A stretch of DNA of 64,000 nucleotides from JAEZBP01 sp963832725 (GTDB taxonomy: Bacteria > Myxococcota_A > Polyangia > Polyangiales > Sandaracinaceae): NCBI GenBank assembly GCA_963832725.1, contig CAWHVG010000001.1:124001-188000 (forward strand), written 5' to 3'. The position numbers and the translations under genes were made by a program. How positions within the stretch are numbered: the first letter of the stretch is position 1; every line of letters begins with the position of its first letter. Of this stretch, positions 28,505 through 36,610 are shown piece after piece. The notes beneath the pieces are model-generated. The model ran no database searches and was not told the DNA's origin. It was given only the letters and a program-made list of their open reading frames with translations.

Positions 28505-29314
28505 TCACGCATCGTTCACGGGCGCGAGGTGGTTCACGGGCGCGAAGTGGTTCACGGGGCCGATGCCGCAGCCGAGGCCCGGAGGATGCCGGATTGCCTC
28601 GGTCAGCCACACCTTGGCCGCCCGGACCGCCGGCAAGAGCGCCTCACCGCGGGCCAGCCGCGCCGTGATCGCCGCCGAGTAGGTGCAGCCGGTCCCATGC
28701 GTATGGGGCGAGGCGACCCGCGGCGCCCGCAGCTCGTGGACCTCTCCGCCGGCGAAGAGGAGGTCGATCGCCTCGGGACCGTCCAGGTGGCCGCCCTTGA
28801 CGAGGACCGCCTCCGGACCGTGCTCGGCGATGGCCCGCGCCGCCTCGATGGCGCTCTCTCGCCCCGTGACCCTGACGCCGCTCAGCGCGCTCGCCTCCGG
28901 GGCGTTCGGCGTCACGAGGAAGGCGTGGGGCAGGAGCGCGACGCGCAGTGCGCGGGCCGCCTCGTCGTCCAAGAGCGCCCTGCCGTGCTTGCTGATCATC
29001 ACCGGGTCCACCACCAGCGGGACCGTGAGCTCCGCCGCCAGCTCGGCCACCGCCATGACGATCGAGGCGTCGCCGAGCGCCCCGGTCTTCACCGCCGCCG
29101 GCGGGATGTCCTCGAGCACGGCGCGCGCCTGCTCCCGCACCATGCGAGGAGAGAGCAGCTCGACCTCGCTCACGCGGCACGTGTTCTGCACCGTGAGCAG
29201 CGAGACCACGGCGGCGCCGTAGACCCCGTGCTGGTGGAAGGTCTTGAGATCGGCCTGGATGCCGGCACCGCCGGAGGGATCCGAGCCGGCGATCGTCAAC
29301 GCCACGTGGACCAT
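28505..29314 (-). CDS. thiD: Hydroxymethylpyrimidine/phosphomethylpyrimidine kinase
   Basis: Catalyses the two phosphorylations of HMP to HMP-PP in thiamine synthesis. Diagnostic features: Ile-Ala-Gly-Ser-Asp-Pro-Ser-Gly-Gly-Ala-Gly-Ile-Gln-Ala-Asp at the start, Leu-Thr-Val-Gln-Asn-Thr, Val-Val-Asp-Pro-Val-Met, Thr-Pro-Asn-Ala-Pro-Glu-Ala, Lys-Gly-Gly-His and the C-terminal His-Gly-Thr-Gly-Cys-Thr-Tyr-Ser-Ala-Ala anion hole. About 269 residues, normal length, with an unusual tail of repeated Pro-Val-Asn-His/Asp. The ATG at 29314 begins the conserved domain; the frame is open 86 codons upstream but not coding-like. No other thi genes are nearby. Confidence 0.92.
   Translation of the reverse strand: MVHVALTIAGSDPSGGAGIQADLKTFHQHGVYGAAVVSLLTVQNTCRVSEVELLSPRMVREQARAVLEDIPPAAVKTGALGDASIVMAVAELAAELTVPLVVDPVMISKHGRALLDDEAARALRVALLPHAFLVTPNAPEASALSGVRVTGRESAIEAARAIAEHGPEAVLVKGGHLDGPEAIDLLFAGGEVHELRAPRVASPHTHGTGCTYSAAITARLARGEALLPAVRAAKVWLTEAIRHPPGLGCGIGPVNHFAPVNHLAPVNDA
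28514..28559 (-). repeat. 18-bp tandem repeat at the 3' end of thiD
   Basis: Two near-identical 18-base units (gttcacgggcgcgaggtg, and the same with one A for G) plus a partial third lie in the last codons of thiD. They encode the repeated Val-Asn-His-x-Ala-Pro tail. Likely slippage after the conserved domain. Confidence 0.85.
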
Positions 29315-29492
29315 GGAGCCGGAACGTACCGAAGGGGCGGCTGCGGCGCACTCGGTCAGGATCGGAAGAGAAGCCGCACCCGCGCCGTTAGCGAGACTCG
29401 GCGGGGAGGTCGTCCGAGCACACGAGAGGAGCGCCCTTGGACCCGTCACTTTCTTCGTTTGCGTTGCCGATTGGTGCAGAATCGAGGGCAGT

Positions 29493-30965
29493 GTGAACGA
29501 CTTACAACGGCGAGCCGCGCCGCGCCTTTTCGGCTTCGCGGCGCTCACCCTTCTCACTTCGTCGGCGGTCATCGGACGCGCCGACGCTCCATCGGAGGAC
29601 GCGGGTGAGCACCCGCGCCACGCGCGGAGCCGACATCACGCGACCCACCGGACGAGACCGAGCGCGGACCATGATCCCAGCGCTCCCGACCCGCGCTGGC
29701 ACGACCCGGTGAGCGCGCGCGGGCAGACGGCGCGGGGCCTCTACGTCGGCGCTTCGTTCGTCCGCAACGCCGGCGCCGAGGGCGTCGTCCGCGCCGTGCA
29801 GGGCTCGCACATGAACGCCGCGGTCATCGACGTGAAGGACGCGGCCGGCAGGATCCACTACGACACCGACGTGCCGGAGCTCGAGACCCACGAGACCGGC
29901 TGGCTCGGCGACGCCCGCGCTCTGGTGCAGCAGCTCCACGACGCCGACATCTACGCCATCGCCCGCATCGCCTGCTTCGCGGACCGCGAGCTGCCGAACG
30001 AGCTGCCGGACCGCGCGATCAAGCACATCCGCAACCACGATCGCGTGTGGGTGTCGTGGGGCACGGGCGGCACCTGGCTCGACCCCTACAACGAGGCCAA
30101 CCACCGCATGATCGTCGGCATCGCGCAGGAGGCGCAGGCGCTCGGGTTCGACGAGGTGCAGCTCGACTACGTGCGCTTCCCGGTCGACGACGGAACGCAG
30201 TACGCCTACTACCCCGCCCAGACCGAAGAGAACCACGCCGACGTGCTGATGCGCCTCTTGCGCTCGGTCGACGAGGCGCTGACCATCCCGATCGGCGTCG
30301 ACGTCTTCGGCCTCGCCGCCTACCGCCGCGGCAATCCCTCCGGCCTCGGTCAGGACCTCGAGCGCTGGACCCGCCACGTCGAGGTCTTCTCGCCGATGCT
30401 CTACGTGAACTCGATGCGGGCGTGGCGGCGTGGCGAGGACGACCGCGCGTTCAACCTCGTCTACGACGGAGTGTCGAGGCTGCGCGAGCGCGTGGGAGAG
30501 CGTCCGGTGATCCGACCCTTCCTGCAGGCGTTCGAGCGCGGCGCGGACGACTATGGGCCCGGGTTCATCGACGCGCAGGTGCGTGCAGCGCGGCGCGGGC
30601 ACGCCGACGGCTTCCTCTTCTGGCACCCCGGCATCACCTACGGCGTGGTGCGACAAGCCATGCGGCATCGGACCCGGCGGCTCGTGCCCTTCCCCATCGA
30701 CGAAGACCTGCAGCACGCCCGCAGCCGCCCACACCGGGTTCCGCTGCAGACGGCGCCCGGCACCGAGACCGGCACCGAGACGGCGCACGCGCGACGCCCG
30801 AGCCCGGCGAGGCCTCCACTCGCCGAGCCCGCGGGCGAGACGCTGGACGACGAGGAGGAGGACGCGCCGGCGGCCCGCTCCACGCACGTCGACGCGCCTC
30901 CGAGCGGTCGCCGTCACCGCACGCCGCCGGACCTGGCCGCCCCTCCCTCCGAGCCGCGACGCTGA
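29493..30965 (+). CDS. Putative glycoside hydrolase (DUF4015-like TIM barrel), secreted
   Basis: A 490-residue protein starting at GTG with GAGG six bases upstream. An N-terminal hydrophobic segment (about residues 12-28) looks like a signal peptide, followed by a basic/His-rich spacer. The core (about 80-395) matches the 'putative glycosyl hydrolase' DUF4015 pattern: Gly-Leu-Tyr-Val-Gly, Ala-Val-Ile-Asp-Val-Lys-Asp, Arg-Ile-Ala-Cys-Phe, Gly-Phe-Asp-Glu-Val-Gln-Leu-Asp-Tyr-Val-Arg-Phe-Pro, Gly-Val-Asp-Val-Phe-Gly, and Phe-Ser-Pro-Met-Leu-Tyr. The Asp in Leu-Asp-Tyr-Val-Arg is a likely catalytic residue. The last ~90 residues are Pro/Arg-rich and disordered. The substrate is probably a polysaccharide, unspecified. 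Confidence 0.8.
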   Translation: MNDLQRRAAPRLFGFAALTLLTSSAVIGRADAPSEDAGEHPRHARSRHHATHRTRPSADHDPSAPDPRWHDPVSARGQTARGLYVGASFVRNAGAEGVVRAVQGSHMNAAVIDVKDAAGRIHYDTDVPELETHETGWLGDARALVQQLHDADIYAIARIACFADRELPNELPDRAIKHIRNHDRVWVSWGTGGTWLDPYNEANHRMIVGIAQEAQALGFDEVQLDYVRFPVDDGTQYAYYPAQTEENHADVLMRLLRSVDEALTIPIGVDVFGLAAYRRGNPSGLGQDLERWTRHVEVFSPMLYVNSMRAWRRGEDDRAFNLVYDGVSRLRERVGERPVIRPFLQAFERGADDYGPGFIDAQVRAARRGHADGFLFWHPGITYGVVRQAMRHRTRRLVPFPIDEDLQHARSRPHRVPLQTAPGTETGTETAHARRPSPARPPLAEPAGETLDDEEEDAPAARSTHVDAPPSGRRHRTPPDLAAPPSEPRR

Positions 30966-31136
30966 AGGTCCGTCGCGAGCCCGAGCGGCTCGACCCCTCC
31001 CCGGCGCGCCCCGCCGTCCTCCGCCCTCGGGCGGGCGACCGGGGCGCGTCGCTCGTGCGGAGCAGCGCCTCGGAATCCACCGAAGACGCGACGGCTGCGG
31101 GGCTGGCCCGCGTGCGCTATGGTGCGCCCCCGCGCG

Positions 31137-32612
31137 ATGGAGGCTGTACGGAAATTCACGCGCGCCGCGTGGCTCGCACCGGCCGCCGCGCTCTTCGCCG
31201 CCGCCTGGCCCGGCTGCAGCGACCCGCCCGCGCCGCACGACTCCGGCCAGACGCCGCCCGCGCCGGTCGCCGAGGCCGCACCCGAGCCCGAAGAGGAGCC
31301 GGGCCCGCCGCCGGGCATCGACCACACCATCGAGGAAGGGCAGACGCTCTGGGACATCGGGCACGCCTACGGCGTCTCGGTCTCGGACATCATGCGAGCC
31401 AACGAGCTCAGACCGCGCGACGTGCGGCGCCTGAGAGCGGGCAACACCTTGCGCATCCCCGGCGCGACCGAGGTCGTGCAGGTCGAGGACGTCGCCCAGG
31501 AGCCCGAAGAGCTCCCTCCGATCACCGACGGCGCCTACCACCGGCTGGCGGAGGGCGAGACGCTCTGGGACGTCGCGCGCCTCTACGACGTGAGCCTCGA
31601 CGCGCTGACCGAGCGCAACGAGCTCGACGACGAGGGCGTGCGCTTGCTGCGTCCGGGACAGGCCATCGTGGTGCCGGGCGCGACCGAGCGGCAGGTGGAG
31701 CGCGTGGCCGAGCGGCGGGGAGAGGAGCAAGCAGAATCGCGGGCGTCGCGCGGATTTCGGCACACCGTCTCGCGCGGCGAGACCATCTGGGATCTGGCCG
31801 CCTCGTTCGGCGTGCCGACGAGCGCCATCATGGCCGCCAACGGGCTGGACGAGGCCGGCGTCCGCAACCTGCGTGAAGGCGCGCACCTCTACATCCCGGG
31901 CGTGGAGCGCGACAGCGGCGGGCACGTCCGGCGGCGGCTGTCCGGGCTGGAGCGGCGGGCGCTGGCGCGGGCGCGGCAGCTCGGCCTGGGCACGCGGACC
32001 GCGGCGCACAACCTCCTGCACGGCCGCGTCGAGCGGCGCTGGATCCGCGCCGCCGGCCGCGGCCGAGACCGCATGCCGGGCTCCCTGCGCTGGCCGATCA
32101 CCAACGGCTGGTACGTGCGCGGCTACGGCTCGGGCGAAGGCGGCTATCACCTCGCGGTCGACATCATGGGCCGCATCGGCTGGAACGTGCGCGCGGCCGC
32201 GCCGGGCATCGTCGGCTACGCGGGCGACGAGCTGCGGGGCTACGGCAACGTCGTCCTGCTGGTCCACCCGGGCGGCTGGGTGACGATGTACGCGCACAAC
32301 TCGGCCACTCTGGTGGTGGCCGGCCAGCGCGTGCCGCGCGGCGGCATCATCGCGGAGGTGGGCTCGACCGGCATCAGCCGCGGCCCCCACGTGCACTTCG
32401 AGTTCATCTACGACGGGCAGAACTGCAATCCGGCCGTCCTCTTCCAGCCCGGCATCCGGCACCGCAACGGCCACATGACCCCGCTCCGCGCCGAGCGCTG
32501 GGTGCGGCCGGACGCGCGCCCGGAGCGCATGCGCTGTCACCGGCGGATGCACCACCCGCGCAGCCGCTGGGTCGCCCACGAGAGCTTCGACGAGAACGCC
32601 GGCGACGACTGA
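31137..32612 (+). CDS. LysM x3 - M23 metallopeptidase lipoprotein (murein hydrolase)
   Basis: Signal peptide with Trp-Pro-Gly-Cys (Cys at ~27), acidic Pro-rich spacer, then three LysM peptidoglycan-binding modules (about 62-108, 133-180, 205-252), each with Glu-Gly-Gln/Glu-Thr-Leu/Ile-Trp-Asp. After a basic linker, a LytM/M23 domain (about 320-430) has the zinc motifs His-Leu-Ala-Val-Asp and His-Val-His-Phe-Glu plus a Tyr-Ala-His-Asn strand, so the peptidase looks active. It probably cleaves peptidoglycan cross-bridges for growth or division, or activates an amidase (NlpD/EnvC-like). It follows the putative glycoside hydrolase on the same strand by ~170 bases. Confidence 0.92.
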   Translation: MEAVRKFTRAAWLAPAAALFAAAWPGCSDPPAPHDSGQTPPAPVAEAAPEPEEEPGPPPGIDHTIEEGQTLWDIGHAYGVSVSDIMRANELRPRDVRRLRAGNTLRIPGATEVVQVEDVAQEPEELPPITDGAYHRLAEGETLWDVARLYDVSLDALTERNELDDEGVRLLRPGQAIVVPGATERQVERVAERRGEEQAESRASRGFRHTVSRGETIWDLAASFGVPTSAIMAANGLDEAGVRNLREGAHLYIPGVERDSGGHVRRRLSGLERRALARARQLGLGTRTAAHNLLHGRVERRWIRAAGRGRDRMPGSLRWPITNGWYVRGYGSGEGGYHLAVDIMGRIGWNVRAAAPGIVGYAGDELRGYGNVVLLVHPGGWVTMYAHNSATLVVAGQRVPRGGIIAEVGSTGISRGPHVHFEFIYDGQNCNPAVLFQPGIRHRNGHMTPLRAERWVRPDARPERMRCHRRMHHPRSRWVAHESFDENAGDD

Positions 32613-32691
32613 CCCGGCGTGGCGCGGCGCGAAAAGGGCGGGAGGAGGAGCCCGACGGGTGATGCCGGGCCGCTCCCCATTCTGCGAGACC

Positions 32692-33969
32692 TCAGCGCAG
32701 CCAGTCGGGCCGCTCGACCGGACCGTCTCCGCCCTGCTGGAAGTGCCGCGCCGTGAGGATGTTCTGCGCGCGCCCGGGCGTGCAGCGCGGTGCTCGTCGG
32801 TGCCGACCGCGCGGGCTCGGGTCACACCAGCGCGTCACCTCCCGCACCGTGTCTCGGAAGCGCGGCTCGCCGCCCGCGCGCTGGACGAACTCGCGCAGGT
32901 AGCCGAGCGCCTGACCGAGCTGCTCCACGCTGCCGTCGCGATGCTCGTGGTAGAGCACGGCCAGGTCGAAGTAGGCCTCCGGCCGGTCCGCGTCGAGCTC
33001 GAGCGCCTCGCGGTACATCGACTCCGCCGCCTCCGGATCGCGCAGGCCGCGGAGCGCCACGCCCAGCCCGAGGGCGGCCTCGTAGCTCCGCGGGCGCAGC
33101 TCGTGGGCCTGCCGGAACGCGCCGGCGGCGTCCTCGTAGGCGCGCTGGCTGAGCGTGAGCTCGGCGAAGTTCATCTGCGCCTCGAAGAAGCGCGGATCGA
33201 GCTCCGCCGCCCGCGCGAAGTGGGCCGCCGCCCGCGTCAGCTCCCCGCGCTCCACGTCGATCAGCCCCCACGTGTTGTAGATGGACGCGTAGGCCGGATC
33301 GACGAGCTGCGCCTGCCGGCAGACCACCTCGGCCAGCTCCAGCATCTCCGGATGCGCGTCCGCCTCGGAGAGATAGACGAGCGCCATCCAATCGAGGGCG
33401 GGCATGTAGTCGGCGCGCACCGCGAGCGCCCGGCGGAGGTTCGCGAGCGCCGCCTGATGCTCGTCCGGCGACTCGCTCTGGAGGATGGCCAGGTTCACGT
33501 AGCCGGGCGCACACCGATTGTCGTTTCGGACGGCCGCCTCGAACGCCCGCCGCGCCTCTGCGCGATGCCCGCGATCCAGCTCGGCCAGCCCGATCGCCAC
33601 CCGCGGCTCGCAGAGCGCCGGCTCGAGCTCGATCGCCCTCGAGTAGAGCTGCGTCGCGCCGTCGGCGTTGCCGCAGCGGCTCGCGACCAGCCCCGACATG
33701 TACACCGCGCGGCCCGAGCGCCCGCCCATCGCCTCGTTGGCGTGCTCGAACGCGGCCAGCGCGCGGTGGCAGGCCTCGCCGTCCCATTCACCGCGATCGA
33801 GCTCGGCGAAGAGCTGCGTCGCCTCTTCGAAGCGCGCCACCGCCTGCTCGGTCGAAGGCGTCTGTACCCTCCAATCCGGCGGCTCGACCACCACGCCGGT
33901 CCCGTGCGCGCACCCCCCCATCATCACGCTCGCCACGGCGAGCGCGCCCGTCCTCCACATCCGATTCAC
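32692..33969 (-). CDS. TPR-repeat lipoprotein
   Basis: A 425-residue lipoprotein (lipobox Met-Gly-Gly-Cys, Cys at ~20) built almost wholly from TPR helical pairs, about eight repeats from residue ~65 to ~370. It ends in an Arg-rich, Gln-Asn-containing tail. Similar outer-membrane TPR lipoproteins act as pilotins or motility/secretion scaffolds in myxobacteria (Tgl and GltE are known examples), but nothing in the neighbourhood identifies the machine served. It is 80 bases downstream of the lipid-kinase-like gene and convergent with the M23 gene. Confidence 0.82.
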   Translation of the reverse strand: MNRMWRTGALAVASVMMGGCAHGTGVVVEPPDWRVQTPSTEQAVARFEEATQLFAELDRGEWDGEACHRALAAFEHANEAMGGRSGRAVYMSGLVASRCGNADGATQLYSRAIELEPALCEPRVAIGLAELDRGHRAEARRAFEAAVRNDNRCAPGYVNLAILQSESPDEHQAALANLRRALAVRADYMPALDWMALVYLSEADAHPEMLELAEVVCRQAQLVDPAYASIYNTWGLIDVERGELTRAAAHFARAAELDPRFFEAQMNFAELTLSQRAYEDAAGAFRQAHELRPRSYEAALGLGVALRGLRDPEAAESMYREALELDADRPEAYFDLAVLYHEHRDGSVEQLGQALGYLREFVQRAGGEPRFRDTVREVTRWCDPSPRGRHRRAPRCTPGRAQNILTARHFQQGGDGPVERPDWLR

Positions 33970-34049
33970 GATGAGCCTCCCTCGACGCGCACGGCGTCGA
34001 AGGGCAGAGACCCCCGACCGCTCACCTCATTGGGTCGAAACGCGGAGGC

Positions 34050-35219
34050 TCACGCCCTCACCCGAGCGATGCGGACGCGGGGGCCGAGCGTGATGTCGAG
34101 CGCGCGCAGGCCTCGAAAGCGCTCGCCGTCGATGACCGGATCGAGGAGGTCCTCGTCGAGGGCTTCAATCTGCATGCGAGCGCCCGCCGTGTCGCGGAGG
34201 TGCGGCCCGCGGATGGCGCCGCCGCGGACGAGCGCGGGGAGGTTCGCGATCATACCGGCCGGGCTGATGGCGCCGGCCTGGAAGTGCAGCACCCCCGGCT
34301 CCTTGGCCAACGGGAAGACGCGGACGACCCCGCCGAGGTTCACGTCGAACGCGCCGGCGTGCAGCCCCGCGTGGAGTCGCTCCGCGAGCTCCTCGCCGTC
34401 GATGACCACCCGCGCCGCGGTCGGGCGGAAGAGATGCGCGGCCCAGCTCTCGCGTCCCTGGATGTCCGAGGCGGACGTCGTGACCGGTATGGCCGAGCAA
34501 TCGGCGTCGAGATCGGATGCGCGCCCCCGCAGGAAATGCAGAGCATTCTCGAGGAGGCTCGCGCCCGAGATCGGCGTCGAGAGCCGGCCAGAGCGTGTTG
34601 CGACTTCCTCGGAGGACATCGAAGGCAACCGGCCGAGCCGCTCGCGCGCGAAGTCCGAGACGGTGCGCGTGATGACCCGGACGATGGTGGCCGGGGTCGG
34701 CTCGGGATCCTCGTAGTACTTGTCGAAGAAGCGCTGCCCCACCCCGCCGGCCGCCAGCGCGAAGCCGACGCGGTCGAAGGCGCCGCCGTCCCCGAGCTCG
34801 CCCGTGAGGTGGAGCGTGTCGAGCGACACGGTCGGCGGCGGCGCGCTCGACATCTCGGCGTCGACGAGCGCGCGGACGATGGCCTCGGAGCGACCTCGAA
34901 TGCCCGCCTTGTGGGCCACGAAGTCGATGGTGCCGCCGTTGGTGGGGACGAACACGGGCCAGCTCGCCGCGCTCGCGTCGCCGCCGCTGACCGCGCGGAC
35001 CTCGTTGATCATCCAGTGGAGCGCGCCGTCACCGCCGTCGCTGACCAGGTGGGTCGCGCGCGGCAAGAGCCGCTCGACGGCCGGCCGCAACGCGTCGAGC
35101 GAGTCGGTGCGCACCACCTCACCGCAACCACCGAGCGTGCGCTCGATGCGGGAAAAGCGCGCGCTCGAGCCCCGGCGGTTCTTCCGCGCGAGCGGGTTGA
35201 GGACGACCCCGACATACAT
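34050..35219 (-). CDS. Diacylglycerol/lipid kinase-like catalytic domain protein carrying an in-frame repeat insertion
   Basis: The N-terminus has the DAGK/sphingosine kinase-like pattern: Val-Val-Leu-Asn-Pro-Leu-Ala-Arg-Lys-Asn, then a Ser-Asp-Gly-Gly-Asp-Gly-Ala nucleotide-binding loop at ~60 and a Thr-Asn-Gly-Gly-Thr-Ile-Asp-Phe motif at ~93. The C-terminal lobe is beta-rich with an Asp-Gly-Glu-Glu motif, as in YegS/DgkB. Between about residues 201 and 253 the protein reads through repeat copy A (34462-34619), about 53 residues with no counterpart expected in the family; removing it joins two plausible halves. Whether the protein stays active depends on that segment being a tolerated loop. 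ATG start; divergent from the cytochrome gene. Confidence 0.78.
   Translation of the reverse strand: MYVGVVLNPLARKNRRGSSARFSRIERTLGGCGEVVRTDSLDALRPAVERLLPRATHLVSDGGDGALHWMINEVRAVSGGDASAASWPVFVPTNGGTIDFVAHKAGIRGRSEAIVRALVDAEMSSAPPPTVSLDTLHLTGELGDGGAFDRVGFALAAGGVGQRFFDKYYEDPEPTPATIVRVITRTVSDFARERLGRLPSMSSEEVATRSGRLSTPISGASLLENALHFLRGRASDLDADCSAIPVTTSASDIQGRESWAAHLFRPTAARVVIDGEELAERLHAGLHAGAFDVNLGGVVRVFPLAKEPGVLHFQAGAISPAGMIANLPALVRGGAIRGPHLRDTAGARMQIEALDEDLLDPVIDGERFRGLRALDITLGPRVRIARVRA
34462..34619 (+). repeat. Dispersed ~158-bp repeat, copy A (inside the lipid-kinase-like gene)
   Basis: One of three same-orientation copies of a repeat bounded by ATGTCCGAGGCGGA at one end and ...GGACAT at the other. 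The two ends are imperfect inverted repeats: about 17 of 26 bases match when one end is reverse-complemented. Inside, a 13-base direct repeat (atcggcgtcgaga) occurs twice. Copy A is roughly 85-90% identical to copy C and similar to B by eye. It encodes no protein on its own but is open in the reading frame of the host gene. No target-site duplication is evident. It resembles a MITE or a Rickettsia-palindromic-element-like unit in behaviour, not in sequence. Confidence 0.88.
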
Positions 35220-35347
35220 GCCGCCCGAACCCTAGCAGCCCCGGAGAGCGCCGCCCCCGCAGCGCGCGCAGGCGGGAACTTCCCGGGAGGCCGGCGCCCC
35301 GGCCACCGCGCAGGCGCCCGCGAGAAAAAGTGTCATGCTCCCGCGCG

Positions 35348-36058
35348 ATGCGAGTGCTCCTGTCCGCGCTGATCTCGTTCACGATGCTCGCCGGATGCGG
35401 CGAAGACGAGGAGCCCGTGGGGCGCGCCGCGCCGATCGACGTGCAAGCGCGGGTGGCGACCGACGACCCCGAAGCCCGACAGGGCCGCGCCCTCTACACG
35501 CGCTACTGCGCGCTCTGCCACGGGGCCGAGGCGCAGGGCTACGCCGCGGACAACGCGCCCGCGCTCGCGAACCAGAACTTCCTGCGCGTGGCCACCGACG
35601 ACTTCCTGACGACGGCCATCGCCGACGGGCGGCCCGGCACGCCGATGAGCGCCTGGCACCAGAACCGCGGCGGCCCGCTCGACAACGCCATGATCGGCAA
35701 GCTCATCCACTACCTGCGGAGCCTCCAGACCGAGCCGACGGTGGTGGTCGACGGAGTCGAGCTGCACGGCGCGGCGATGCGGGGCCGGCTCGTCTACGCG
35801 CAGCGCTGCGCGCGCTGCCACGGCGCCCGCGGCGAGGGCGTGGACGCCGTCTCGCTGGCCAACCCTGTCCTCTTGGCGAGCGCGAGCGACGGCTTCTTGC
35901 AGTACGCCGTGAGCCACGGCCGCCCCGGCACGCGCATGCCCGCGTTCGCCGGGCAGCTCAACCCGGCCCAGATCGACAACGTGGTCGCGTTCGTCCGCTC
36001 CTTCAAAGACGGCTCGGTGCCGCCAATCCCCCCGCCGCCGGAGCCGCCGCAGAATCCC
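35348..36058 (+). CDS. Dihaem cytochrome c lipoprotein (probably continues into the rhodanese by frameshift)
   Basis: ATG, then a signal peptide with lipobox Leu-Ala-Gly-Cys (Cys ~17). Two class-I cytochrome c domains follow, each with one haem motif: Cys-Ala-Leu-Cys-His near residue 55 and Cys-Ala-Arg-Cys-His near residue 155. Distal Met candidates lie in Gly-Thr-Pro-Met-Ser-Ala and Gly-Thr-Arg-Met-Pro-Ala. It would carry electrons at the outer membrane or in the periplasm. A Pro-rich linker leads to about 36058, where one extra C breaks the frame; correcting it gives an uninterrupted fusion to the rhodanese at 36072-36596 (total about 416 residues). Left uncorrected, the frame runs on as low-complexity sequence to 37864 and should not be annotated. 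Confidence 0.85.
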
Positions 36059-36071
36059 GCCCGTCTCCGAG

Positions 36072-36596
36072 ATGCCCATCGTCATCCACCCGGACGGGGC
36101 CACGCCGCACTTCACCGTGCGGGAGAACCGCTTCGTGCCGGCGGCGGAGGTGAAGCGGGCGCTCGACCGAGGCCAGCGGATCATCATCATGGACGCCCGT
36201 GCGACCAGCGACTGGCTGCGGATGCACATCCCGGGCGCGCTGCCCGTGCCCTACTACGAGCTCGGCGGCATCGTCGAAGAGCTGCCGCGCGACGGCACCT
36301 GGATGATCGCCTACTGCGCCTGCCCGCACGCCGCGAGCGGCCACCTGGTGGACGCGCTTCGTGCGCAGGGCTTCACCAACGCGGTCATCCTCGACGAGGG
36401 CATCCACTTCTGGGAGGAGCAGGACTACCCCGTCGTCAGCGGGGCCTCGCCGGAAGGCACGGACGACGAAGGCGAGGACGACGGCACGCCCGCGCCCACC
36501 GGCGAGACGCCGCCGGCCCACGGCGCCGCGGCGCCAATCCCGCAGCTCCTCCACCCGGTGGAGCGAGCGCCGACCCAGGCTCCGCCGGCCCACTGA
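36072..36596 (+). CDS. Rhodanese-like domain (likely C-terminal part of the cytochrome lipoprotein)
   Basis: The segment has the rhodanese fold pattern: Ile-Ile-Ile-Met-Asp-Ala-Arg (strand before the loop), His-Ile-Pro-Gly-Ala-Leu-Pro-Val-Pro, and the active-site loop Tyr-Cys-Ala-Cys-Pro-His-Ala-Ala-Ser-Gly with a candidate catalytic Cys, then Gly-Phe-Thr-Asn-Ala-Val-Ile-Leu-Asp-Glu-Gly. It may move sulfane sulfur or handle thiosulfate, polysulfide or cyanide. A possible ATG (36072) exists, but the frame is open further upstream and joins the cytochrome linker after a one-base correction, so I favour one bifunctional secreted lipoprotein. The tail after residue ~125 is acidic and Pro-rich. 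Confidence 0.8.
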   Translation: MPIVIHPDGATPHFTVRENRFVPAAEVKRALDRGQRIIIMDARATSDWLRMHIPGALPVPYYELGGIVEELPRDGTWMIAYCACPHAASGHLVDALRAQGFTNAVILDEGIHFWEEQDYPVVSGASPEGTDDEGEDDGTPAPTGETPPAHGAAAPIPQLLHPVERAPTQAPPAH

Positions 36597-36610
36597 GCCC
36601 CCCGACGACT

